From Rhodococcus sp. B50 (GTDB lineage Bacteria > Actinomycetota > Actinomycetes > Mycobacteriales > Mycobacteriaceae): 64,000 nt of DNA. The position numbers were made by a program, and so were the translations under genes. Of this stretch, positions 28,338-35,937 are shown in pieces. Position 1 is the stretch's first letter. Every line of letters begins with the position of its first letter. The notes under the pieces are model-generated. The model was not told the DNA's origin. It saw only the letters and a list, made by a program, of their open reading frames with translations, and searched no databases. The stretch covers positions 1,054,001 through 1,118,000 of the forward strand of contig NZ_WPAG02000002.1 in NCBI RefSeq assembly GCF_013602415.1, given 5' to 3'.

Positions 28338-29354
28338 ATGAACACCCAGACGCGCGTACCGAGCCATCCGGCTCGGGTGCAGGACAGATACGACCGGATG
28401 GTCCGGAACGCGGGGGGCCGGAGCCGATTCATACGGACGCGGGCGGGCCGGGCACACGTAGTCGAGGCCGGTGACGGTGCGCCGGTCGTCCACCTGCACG
28501 GCAACAACACCTCGTCGTTGTCGCATCTGATGCTGCTCGAGCACACGACGGCAGTGCACTCGTACCTCGTCGATCGGCCGGGGTTCGGCCTGAGCGATCC
28601 GTCGGAGTTCCGCCGCGCCGACCTTCGGCAGCATGCGGTCGGCTTCGTCGAGGACGTGCTCGACGGGCTCGGACTCGAGTCGGCGGTCCTCGTCGGAGCG
28701 TCGGGCGGAGGGATCTGGTCGGTCTGGTACGCCCTCGATCGCCCGGCGCGGGTGCGGGGCGTGGTCATGCTCGGGTCCGTCCCGCTGCTGCCCGGTGCCC
28801 GGATTCCGCCGGATATCCGGCTCATGGCGACCCCGGTGCTCGGACAATTCCTCGGGCGCACGGTGAAGCCGGGTCGGCGGATGCTGCTGCACCTGCTGTC
28901 CTCGATGGGTGAGGGCGACACGATCCGGCGGTACCCGGAACTGCTCGACTCGCTCGTCGACGCGGCGCACGACCCCGTCGCGCGGGCGGCGAACGTGGCG
29001 GAGTTGCGGGCGATCCTGTCGCCGTTCGGCCCGCGGCCGGCAGCCAGGATCCGCCCGGAGGCGCTGCGCCGGCTACAGGTCCCCACGCTGATGATCTGGG
29101 GCGACCACGATCCTGTCGTGCGGGTGAGGGACGCGCAGGCGGTCGCGGAACTCGTACCGGACGCTCGACTGGAAGTGCTGGCCGCGGGGCATGTGCCGCA
29201 ACTCGGCCGGCCCGCACGGGTGGCGGCGCTGATCGAGGAGTTCACCCGCTCGGTCAGCACACTCACCCGACGATCACCACCTCCAGGGTGCGGGGGCCGT
29301 GCACGCCCTCGACGCGTTCGAGTTCGATATCCGAGGTCGCCGACGGTCCGCTGA
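28338..29354 (+). CDS. Alpha/beta-fold hydrolase
   Basis: This 338-residue soluble hydrolase has the oxyanion region VVHLHGNNTS, the nucleophile elbow LVGASGGGIW (G-x-S-x-G), the acid in MIWGDHDPVV and the catalytic His in AAGHVPQL. It resembles haloalkane-dehalogenase/epoxide-hydrolase-type enzymes, but the substrate is not evident. A GGAGG site precedes the ATG at 28338. Its last 30 residues are arginine-rich and overlap the 3' end of lutC on the other strand by 92 bases; they look unlike folded protein. It is divergent from the HxlR gene. Confidence 0.83.
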   Translation: MNTQTRVPSHPARVQDRYDRMVRNAGGRSRFIRTRAGRAHVVEAGDGAPVVHLHGNNTSSLSHLMLLEHTTAVHSYLVDRPGFGLSDPSEFRRADLRQHAVGFVEDVLDGLGLESAVLVGASGGGIWSVWYALDRPARVRGVVMLGSVPLLPGARIPPDIRLMATPVLGQFLGRTVKPGRRMLLHLLSSMGEGDTIRRYPELLDSLVDAAHDPVARAANVAELRAILSPFGPRPAARIRPEALRRLQVPTLMIWGDHDPVVRVRDAQAVAELVPDARLEVLAAGHVPQLGRPARVAALIEEFTRSVSTLTRRSPPPGCGGRARPRRVRVRYPRSPTVR

Positions 29355-29886
29355 TCATCGTGATGGGCCGGTCCGGGACGAGCCGGGCCAGCGTTTCGGG
29401 TACTCCCACCTCGACGTCGCTCATCGCCACCACGCACACGTGCAGGTCGGGGACCAGCGTCAGCGCGCGTCGTCCCTGGCCGGGGCTGCCATCGAGAAAG
29501 ATTGTGCCCGTCTCGGCGCAGGTGACGGCCGAGGCGGTGACGACGCCGTCGAGCTCGCCGAGGTCGGCTGCGGGCCGGTCGGTGGAGTCGACCACCACGG
29601 CGCCGCCGAACTGCGCCGACCAGGACGGCTCCAGACCCTCCGGGATTCCCACGCGGCGCACCCCACGATCCGTGAGAATTCTTGCCAGCACGACGGGCAG
29701 ATCCTCCGACGTGCTCGTGTGCACGTGGGCCTTGTAATCGACCAGCCGGTCCACCAGCAGTTCGCGGCGCTCCGCGTCCGGCAGGGTGCGTCCGAGCCGG
29801 TAGTCGCGCGACACCTCGACCGGCACCGGCGGTGCCAGGGTCTGAGCCGAGCGGATCCGGCCGAGAATCGCGTCGCGGCTGCTCAT
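29263..29886 (-). CDS. lutC: LutC: lactate utilization protein C
   Basis: This 207-residue protein belongs to the DUF162/LUD-domain family that works with LutA and LutB in L-lactate oxidation to pyruvate. Visible blocks are the basic N-terminal helix SRDAILGRIRSA, the loop ASAVTCAETGTIFLDGSPGQ, and the closing TMISGPSATSDIELERVEGV and GPRTLEVV typical of the LUD domain. Its ATG overlaps the lutB stop (ATGA), and the 3' end overlaps the convergent hydrolase gene by 92 bases. Confidence 0.92.
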   Translation of the reverse strand: MSSRDAILGRIRSAQTLAPPVPVEVSRDYRLGRTLPDAERRELLVDRLVDYKAHVHTSTSEDLPVVLARILTDRGVRRVGIPEGLEPSWSAQFGGAVVVDSTDRPAADLGELDGVVTASAVTCAETGTIFLDGSPGQGRRALTLVPDLHVCVVAMSDVEVGVPETLARLVPDRPITMISGPSATSDIELERVEGVHGPRTLEVVIVG

Positions 29887-31385
29887 CTCTGCTGCCCTTC
29901 CTCGCGTGCCTCGGCGAGCGCGGCACGTCCTTCGTCGGATGCCCACCATTGCCGGAAGGTCCGTTTCGGCGGGGCCGGCATGTCGCGGGCGTCGGTCCAG
30001 CCGGCGAGCGGACCGGGCAGACTGGTGATCTTCCCCTTCTTCCCGGCGAGGACGCGGCCGAGTCCGGCGGCCTTCTGCGCGGCCGTCCAGCGTCGTGAGG
30101 ACGACATCGCCAGCGACGCGGCCTTCATCGCCGCGGCCTCGGGTCCGAAACGGGCGTGTTCGACCTTCTGGTGCCGCAGTTCGACCAGCAGCGACGGGAT
30201 GTCGATCTTCACGGGGCACGCGTCGTAGCAGGCACCGCACAGGCTCGACGCGAACGGCAGGCTGGAGTTGGGGTCGTCGGGTTGATCCATCCCGGCCAAC
30301 TGGGGGCTGAGGACGGCGCCGATCGGACCCGGATACGTCGAGCCGTAGGCGTGGCCTCCGGTGCGCTCGTAGACCGGGCATACGTTCAGGCAGGCCGAGC
30401 ATCGGATGCAGTGCAGCGCTTCGCGTCCGATCTCGTCGGCGAGCGCAGCGGTGCGACCGTTGTCGAGCAGGACGAGGTGGAATTCCTGCGGGCCGTCGCC
30501 GGGGGTGACCCCGGTCCACATCGACGTGTAGGGGTTCATGCGCTCCCCCGTCGACGAGCGCGGCAGCAACTGCAGGAAGACCTCGAGATCGCGGAAGGTG
30601 GGCAGCAGCTTCTCGATGCCCATGACGGTGATGAGGGTCTGCGGCAGGGTCAGGCACATGCGGCCGTTACCCTCGGATTCGACGACGGCAAGGGTGCCGG
30701 TCTCGGCGATGCCGAAGTTCGCGCCCGACACCGCGACCGGCACGGTCATGAACTTGTGTCGCAGGAACTTTCGTGCCGCGGCCGCAAGGTGACGGGGGTT
30801 GTCGTCGAGTTCCGGGTCGACGCCCGGCATCTCGCGCAGGAAGATCTCGCGGATCTCCGCGCGGTTGCGGTGGATGGCGGGGACGAGGATGTGCGAGGGC
30901 TTGTCGTGGCCGAGTTGGACGATGAGCTCCGCGAGATCGGTTTCGTAGGCCGCGATTCCTTGCGCCTCGAGGTGCTCGTTGAGACCGATCTCCTGGGTGG
31001 CCATCGATTTGACCTTGAGGACCTCGTCCGATCCCGTCCTCCGGATCAGCTCGGTGACGATGGCGTTGGCCTCGGCGGCGTCGGCCGCCCAGTGCACCAC
31101 CCCCCCGCGGGCGGTGACCGCCTCCTCGAGCCGGATGAGCAACTCCGGTAGCCGGTTGAGCACGTCGGCCTTGATGGCGGCACCAGCGTCACGAAGTTGC
31201 TCCCAATCGGGCAGTTCTCCGGTCACGTTCAGTCGCTTGGCGCGGATCGTGTGGGTGGCCTTGCCGATGTTGCGGCGCAGCTGCGGGTTCGAGAGTTCCT
31301 GGCGCGCTGCGTCGGGAAACTTCTTCACGCCGCGCAGGTTTCCGGATCCGCGCGGGGGGACGACGGGCATACCGAGTGCGGTCAC
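29883..31385 (-). CDS. lutB: LutB: iron-sulfur lactate oxidation protein
   Basis: The N-terminal part (1-320) of this 500-residue protein is a LUD domain (LKVKSMATQEIGLNEHLEA, VAVSGANFGIAETGTL and LPTFRDLEVFLQLLPRSST). The C-terminal part carries two 4Fe-4S ferredoxin motifs, CIRCSACLNVCP and CGACYDACP, which pass electrons from lactate oxidation. Length equals the family norm. GTG at 31385 overlaps the lutA stop (GTGA). It is the middle gene of lutABC. Confidence 0.94.
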   Translation of the reverse strand: MTALGMPVVPPRGSGNLRGVKKFPDAARQELSNPQLRRNIGKATHTIRAKRLNVTGELPDWEQLRDAGAAIKADVLNRLPELLIRLEEAVTARGGVVHWAADAAEANAIVTELIRRTGSDEVLKVKSMATQEIGLNEHLEAQGIAAYETDLAELIVQLGHDKPSHILVPAIHRNRAEIREIFLREMPGVDPELDDNPRHLAAAARKFLRHKFMTVPVAVSGANFGIAETGTLAVVESEGNGRMCLTLPQTLITVMGIEKLLPTFRDLEVFLQLLPRSSTGERMNPYTSMWTGVTPGDGPQEFHLVLLDNGRTAALADEIGREALHCIRCSACLNVCPVYERTGGHAYGSTYPGPIGAVLSPQLAGMDQPDDPNSSLPFASSLCGACYDACPVKIDIPSLLVELRHQKVEHARFGPEAAAMKAASLAMSSSRRWTAAQKAAGLGRVLAGKKGKITSLPGPLAGWTDARDMPAPPKRTFRQWWASDEGRAALAEAREEGQQR

Positions 31386-32146
31386 GCGGGTACTCCCTTG
31401 GGGGCGACGGCCGGTTCCACGGAGGCGAGGATCTCGGCAAGGTGGATAGTGCGGGTACCGGTACGCAGTCGTGTGAGACCGCCACCGATGTGCATCAGGC
31501 ACGACGAGTCACCGGCGCTGCAGTATTCGGCGCCGGTGGCGGCGACATCGGTGAGCTTGTCGGCGAGCATCGCGGTGGAGGTCTCGGCGTTCTTGATCGC
31601 GAACGTGCCGCCGAATCCGCAGCACGAATCCGCCTGGGGCAGTTCGACGAGGTCGATCTCACGGACGGCACGCAACAGCTGGAGCGGCTTCTCCCCAACC
31701 CGCAGCATCCGCAACGAGTGGCAGGTCGGGTGATAGGTCACCCGGTGCGGGAAGTAGGCGCCGACGTCGGTGACTCCGAGGACGTCGACGAGGAATTCGG
31801 ACAACTCGTAGGTTTTTGCCTTCACGGTGTCGACCCGCCCGCACAACGACGCGGAACCGTAACGGGAGGCGACGATGCCGTGCTGGTGACGGACGGATCC
31901 GACGCACGAGCCCGAGGGGGCGACGATCGCGTCGATGCTGCTGTCGTCGAAGGCCTCGACGTAGTTCTCGACGAGCGGCAGCGCGTCGGGTTGGTAGCCG
32001 GTGTTGACGTGCATCTGGCCGCAGCAGGTCTGGCGTTCGGGGAAGACGACGTCGTGCCCGAGCCGGGCGAGCAGGAGGGCGGTCGCCGAAACGGCTTCCG
32101 GGAACATCGTGTCGCCGAGGCACGTCGCGAACAGGGCGATTCGCAT
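31382..32146 (-). CDS. lutA: LutA: lactate utilization protein A (CCG-domain)
   Basis: This 254-residue protein has two cysteine-rich CCG domains: RQTCCGQMHVNTGYQ with APSGSCVGSVR, and THYPTCHSLRM-type YHPTCHSLRML with ADSCCGFGGTF. These bind an iron-sulfur cluster and resemble the glycolate oxidase GlcF subunit. It heads the operon lutABC, and the ATG at 32146 begins directly at MRIALFATCLGD. A perfect palindrome lies 20 bases upstream, in the promoter, and a divergent FadR-type gene follows beyond it. Confidence 0.94.
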   Translation of the reverse strand: MRIALFATCLGDTMFPEAVSATALLLARLGHDVVFPERQTCCGQMHVNTGYQPDALPLVENYVEAFDDSSIDAIVAPSGSCVGSVRHQHGIVASRYGSASLCGRVDTVKAKTYELSEFLVDVLGVTDVGAYFPHRVTYHPTCHSLRMLRVGEKPLQLLRAVREIDLVELPQADSCCGFGGTFAIKNAETSTAMLADKLTDVAATGAEYCSAGDSSCLMHIGGGLTRLRTGTRTIHLAEILASVEPAVAPKGVPA

Positions 32147-32165
32147 GGAGATCTCCGAATCCGGT

Positions 32166-32182
32166 ATGTGGTCAGACCACAT
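32166..32182. promoter_or_regulatory. FadR/LldR-type operator of lutABC
   Basis: The 17-base sequence ATGTGGTCAGACCACAT is a perfect palindrome and contains TGGT-n3-ACCA, the consensus of FadR-subfamily GntR regulators including lactate regulators LldR/LutR. It lies 20 bases before the lutA start and about 190 bases before the divergent regulator, so occupancy would block the lut promoter. Confidence 0.85.
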
Positions 32183-32372
32183 TGAACCATACGCTCGAGG
32201 ATTCGATGCACGTTTTACGATCGTCACCGCCAACCCACCGGAGGTGCTGCGCCGGTGCCAGGGAGCCGCTGCCGCAATCGTCGCGAGAGCACGCCCTCGA
32301 GGTGATTCACGAGTCGACACCGGTGTTGTCCTGAATGCTCCCCCCATCGGGAATCGGCTAGGCTCTGAAGTC

Positions 32373-33083
32373 ATGTCGTCGTCCGAGGGTCGCGCGTGGG
32401 AGCAGGTGCTCGACCGCCTCGAGCAGATGCTGGTCACGGGAGAACTCGGCCCGGGCCAGCGTCTGCCACCGGAACGAACGCTCGCGGCACAACTCGGCGT
32501 CGGCCGGTCCTCGGTTCGTGAGGCGCTGCGGGTGATGGAGGCCCTCGGACTGCTCAGCACCCACACCGGGTCCGGGCCGAACGCCGGTGCGATGATCGTC
32601 TCACGGCCCACCGGCGGAATGTCGATGCTCATGCGCCTGCAGGTGGCGGCGCAGAATTTCCCGGTGTCCGACATCGTCCGCACGCGCCTGGTGCTTGAGA
32701 CGGAAGTGATGCAGACGCTGGCCAACCACACACCGGTACCGGAACTCGCGCAGGCCGAGGAAATTCTGGACGCGATGGACGATCCGGAGTTGGCCGCACC
32801 CGAGTTCCTGGTCCTCGACGCCCAGTTCCATGTCGCGATGGCCGACGCGGCCGGCAACCTCGTGGTCGCAGCGATGATGGCCGGTCTGCGCGACTCCATC
32901 GAGAGCTACGTCCTCGCGGGTGCACCGCACACCGACTGGCCCGCGACCTGTGTGCGGCTGCGTCACGAGCACCGCGGTCTCGTCGACGCGGTCCGCGCCG
33001 GCGATGCCACGCTCGCCCGGAAGTGCATCGTCGAGCACATCCGCGGCTACTACGCCCAGAGTGTCGGTGCCGACCCGTTCTGA
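32373..33083 (+). CDS. FadR-subfamily GntR regulator, probable lactate regulator
   Basis: This 236-residue regulator has an N-terminal winged helix (LEQMLVTGELGPGQRLPPER, then LGVGRSSVREALRVMEALGL) and a C-terminal FCD ligand domain with metal-binding residues in EFLVLDAQFHVAMADAAGN and HEHRGLVDAV. The context (divergent from lutABC, with a TGGT-n3-ACCA operator before lutA) makes it the likely lactate-responsive repressor. The ATG at 32373 is used; the frame stays open upstream but is not coding-like. A strong terminator follows. Confidence 0.9.
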   Translation: MSSSEGRAWEQVLDRLEQMLVTGELGPGQRLPPERTLAAQLGVGRSSVREALRVMEALGLLSTHTGSGPNAGAMIVSRPTGGMSMLMRLQVAAQNFPVSDIVRTRLVLETEVMQTLANHTPVPELAQAEEILDAMDDPELAAPEFLVLDAQFHVAMADAAGNLVVAAMMAGLRDSIESYVLAGAPHTDWPATCVRLRHEHRGLVDAVRAGDATLARKCIVEHIRGYYAQSVGADPF

Positions 33084-33111
33084 CCCTGCCCCCGTACACC
33101 CGTCCGTCCAT

Positions 33112-33143
33112 CCCGCTCCGACAAGATGTTCTGCCGGAGCGGG
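33112..33143 (+). terminator. Rho-independent terminator of the FadR-type gene
   Basis: A perfect 9-bp stem (CCCGCTCCG / CGGAGCGGG) with a 14-base loop is followed by TTTTT, 29 bases after the stop codon. Confidence 0.88.
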
Positions 33144-33159
33144 TTTTTCGGATATCCGA

Positions 33160-33615
33160 TCACGAGCCCTGCAATTGCCGGATGGCGTCGACCAACGGCG
33201 CGAGGACGGGTTCGGCCGCGGCCTCGTCGAGTGCCTCACGCAGAGCGGTGTTGTGGGTCGGCCGTGCTTCCTCGAGCAGACGCCGACCGGCATCGGTGAC
33301 GTCGGTGTAGATTCCGCGGCGGTCGGTCGGACACAGATAGCGCGAGAGCAACCCACGGTCCTCGAGCCGGGTGACCAGGCGCGTGGTGGCACTCTGACTG
33401 AGGACGACGGCATCGGCGACCTGTCGCATCTGGAGATGACCGCCTTCCCCGTCGTACTGCCGGTTGAGCACATCCAGCAGTGAGTATTCGCGCGCACTCA
33501 ACCCGTGACCGAACTGCAGGGCGCTCTCGATCCGATTCTCGATCCGCCCGTGCAACAGCGACAGCGCCGACCAGCTGTTGGCCAGGGCGGTCATCGTCGG
33601 ATCCGTGGCGGTCAT
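33160..33615 (-). CDS. MarR-family regulator (next to MFS/aldo-keto reductase genes)
   Basis: This 151-residue MarR-type protein has dimerisation helices at both ends, the recognition helix in MRQVADAVVLSQSATTRLVT and the wing LCPTDRRGIYTDVTDAGRRLL. It is divergent from the MFS transporter gene and shares a 164-bp intergenic region with it that has two AT-rich inverted repeats. It is therefore the likely repressor of the transporter and the aldo-keto reductase gene behind it. No effector can be read. Confidence 0.9.
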   Translation of the reverse strand: MTATDPTMTALANSWSALSLLHGRIENRIESALQFGHGLSAREYSLLDVLNRQYDGEGGHLQMRQVADAVVLSQSATTRLVTRLEDRGLLSRYLCPTDRRGIYTDVTDAGRRLLEEARPTHNTALREALDEAAAEPVLAPLVDAIRQLQGS

Positions 33616-33696
33616 GGTCGGCTCCCTCGGTCGATCGTACGAGAAGGTGACGCCGACTGCCTGCCGGCGTTGTCACATCGCTCACTATACCCGCGC

Positions 33697-33738
33697 TTGC
33701 ACTTAGTCGGCGTCTGCAATTATTGTCGACGCAAATAA
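33697..33738. promoter_or_regulatory. AT-rich inverted repeats between marR and MFS genes
   Basis: Two adjacent inverted repeats, TTGCA-n13-TGCAA (33697-33719) and TTATT-n9-AATAA (33720-33738), stand out in a GC-rich region and lie between the divergent marR and MFS genes. They may hold the promoter and MarR operator. Confidence 0.4.
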
Positions 33739-33779
33739 AGCGCGTCTGCGCCTCTTCTATCGATCGAAGGATCGTTCTC

Positions 33780-35006
33780 ATGCCACTCGCCCTGCTGGCC
33801 CTGGCCATCGGCGCCTTCGGAATCGGCACCACCGAATTCGTGATCATGGGGTTGCTTCCCCAGGTCGGATCGGATCTCGGCGTCTCGATCCCTACTGCCG
33901 GATATCTGGTCACCGGCTACGCCCTCGGTGTCATGATCGGCGCGCCGATCATGACGGCACTCGGCACCAGGATCTCCCGCAAGAACATGTTGATGCTGCT
34001 CATGGGCTTGTTCGTCCTGGGCAACGTCGTCTCCGCCCTCGCTCCCACCTTCGCCGTCATGCTGATCGGCCGCGTCGTCGCCTCCCTCGCCCACGGCGCC
34101 TTCTTCGGCATCGGCTCGGTCGTCGCCGCCGAACTGGTCGCGCCGCAGAAGAAGGCGTCCGCCATCTCCCTGATGTTCACCGGGCTGACGGTGGCCAATG
34201 TCGTCGGTGTGCCGATGGGCACCTTCGTCGGCCATACCGCAGGTTGGCGTGCCACCTTCCTGATCGTCGCCGCGCTCGGCGTCGTCGGCCTGGCCGGCAT
34301 CGCGAAGCTCGTCCCCGACATCCCCCGACCCGAAGGCGTGCGGCTACGTCATGAGGTCGCGGCCTTCAAGAACGTCCAGGTCGTGCTGGCCATGACCATG
34401 ACCGTCCTCGGCTTCGGCGGCGTGTTCGCCGCAATCACCTACATCGCCCCGATCCTGACCGATATCGGCGGCTTCGCCGAGTCCTCCGTCCCGTGGCTGA
34501 TGGCGGTCTTCGGCATGGGCATGGTGGTCGGCAACCTCATCGGCGGACATTTCGCCGACCGCAACCTCATGCCGATGCTCTACACCGCGCTCACCGGCCT
34601 CGCCGTGGTCCTCGGGCTGTTCACCTTCCTGGCCTCCGACAAAGCAATATCGGTCGCGGCCGTCTTCCTCATCGGTGCCCTCGGTTTCGCCACCGTCCCG
34701 CCCTTGCAGAAGCACGTCCTCGACCATGCACACGGTGCACCGACACTGGCTTCGGCCGCCAACATCGGCGCGTTCAATCTCGGCAACGCTCTCGCCGCCT
34801 GGCTCGGCGGAATGGTGATCTCCGCCGGATTCGGGTACACGGCACCCAACGCGGTCGGGGCCGTCCTGGCCGTCTCCGCTCTGATCCCAGCGGTCCTGTC
34901 ACACCGACTTCAGCGAAAGGACGAGCACACCAACACTGTTCGACCATCCACAGAACCCGGCCTCCACAGCACATCCGATGCTGCAGTCGAACCCGTCCAC
35001 CCCTGA
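33780..35006 (+). CDS. DHA1-family MFS transporter (AraJ/chloramphenicol-efflux type)
   Basis: This 408-residue transporter has 12 membrane helices. The start MPLALLALAIGAFGIGTTEF and the GLLPQVGSDLGVSIPTAGYL block are typical of the DHA1 sugar/drug efflux group that includes AraJ, YdeA and Cmx. Motif A-like TALGTRISRKNMLML follows helix 2. The C-terminal 30 residues form a hydrophilic tail. The ATG at 33780 begins at helix 1. It is followed by an aldo-keto reductase gene 39 bases on, and regulation by the divergent MarR protein is likely. Confidence 0.9.
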   Translation: MPLALLALAIGAFGIGTTEFVIMGLLPQVGSDLGVSIPTAGYLVTGYALGVMIGAPIMTALGTRISRKNMLMLLMGLFVLGNVVSALAPTFAVMLIGRVVASLAHGAFFGIGSVVAAELVAPQKKASAISLMFTGLTVANVVGVPMGTFVGHTAGWRATFLIVAALGVVGLAGIAKLVPDIPRPEGVRLRHEVAAFKNVQVVLAMTMTVLGFGGVFAAITYIAPILTDIGGFAESSVPWLMAVFGMGMVVGNLIGGHFADRNLMPMLYTALTGLAVVLGLFTFLASDKAISVAAVFLIGALGFATVPPLQKHVLDHAHGAPTLASAANIGAFNLGNALAAWLGGMVISAGFGYTAPNAVGAVLAVSALIPAVLSHRLQRKDEHTNTVRPSTEPGLHSTSDAAVEPVHP

Positions 35007-35045
35007 CCCGGACCATCGCACACACCCCTGAAGGAGCACCACCTC

Positions 35046-35876
35046 GTGACATCCTCCACGATCCCCACCGTCACCCTGAACAACGGCGTCGAGATCCCCC
35101 AGCTCGGTTTCGGCGTCTTCCAGATCCCTGAAGACGAGACCACGGCTGCCGTGAGCGCCGCGCTCGAGACCGGCTACCGCCACATCGACACCGCCGCGAT
35201 CTACGGCAACGAGGCCGGCGTCGGTCGCGCGCTGGCGGACTCCGGGCTGCCTCGCGAAGAACTGTTCGTCACGACGAAGGTATGGAACTCCGACCAGGGC
35301 TACGACGCCACCCTCCGTGCCTTCGACACCAGCCTCGCCGCACTCGGCCTCGAGCGTCTCGACCTCTACCTGATCCACTGGCCGACCCCGGCCCGGGATC
35401 TCTATGCCGACACCTGGCGCGCTCTCGAACGCCTCGTCGAGGAAGGACGCATCCGCACCGCGGGCGTGTCGAACTTCCAGCCCGCCCATCTTCAGCGCCT
35501 GCTGGACAGCAGCTCCCTCGTCCCGGCGATCAACCAGATCGAACTCCACCCCGGACTGCAGCAGAGCGAACTGCGCGCCTTCCACATCGAGCACGGCATT
35601 GCCACCGAAGCGTGGAGCCCGCTCGCTCAGGGCGCCGTCCTGGATGATGCGGCAATCACGTCGATCGCCGCGCGCACCGGCACATCGCCGGCCCAGGTGG
35701 TGCTGCGCTGGCACCTGCAGCTCGGCAACGTTGTCATTCCCAAGTCGGTCACCCCGTCCCGGATCCGGGAGAACTTCGAGGTCTTCGACTTCGAGCTGAC
35801 CGACGAGGACATGTCCACCATCGGCGCCGCAGATCGCGGTCTGCGCACCGGACCTCATCCGGACCAGCTCAACTGA
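35046..35876 (+). CDS. Aldo-keto reductase (2,5-diketo-D-gluconate reductase type)
   Basis: This 276-residue NADPH-dependent carbonyl reductase has an (alpha/beta)8 barrel. The catalytic tetrad is visible as Asp in GYRHIDTAAIYGNE, Tyr in the same block, Lys in VTTKVWN and His in YLIHWP. The cofactor phosphate motif is VIPKSVTPSRIRENFEVFDF. The pattern is that of the AKR5 group. The GTG at 35046 starts the protein after GGAG. It probably shares a transcript with the upstream MFS gene, which suggests detoxification or use of a reducible carbonyl compound. Confidence 0.92.
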   Translation: MTSSTIPTVTLNNGVEIPQLGFGVFQIPEDETTAAVSAALETGYRHIDTAAIYGNEAGVGRALADSGLPREELFVTTKVWNSDQGYDATLRAFDTSLAALGLERLDLYLIHWPTPARDLYADTWRALERLVEEGRIRTAGVSNFQPAHLQRLLDSSSLVPAINQIELHPGLQQSELRAFHIEHGIATEAWSPLAQGAVLDDAAITSIAARTGTSPAQVVLRWHLQLGNVVIPKSVTPSRIRENFEVFDFELTDEDMSTIGAADRGLRTGPHPDQLN

Positions 35877-35885
35877 CGCATCCCG

Positions 35886-35916
35886 CCGCTCCGGGCGGTC
35901 GTATCGCCCGGAGCGG
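35886..35916. terminator. Bidirectional stem-loop between aldo-keto reductase and sulfatase genes
   Basis: A perfect 12-bp stem (CCGCTCCGGGCG / CGCCCGGAGCGG) with a 7-base loop lies midway between the stops of the convergent genes. No T-run is present. Confidence 0.7.
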
Positions 35917-35937
35917 GGTCGCGCGAGGAGGTGCAGC

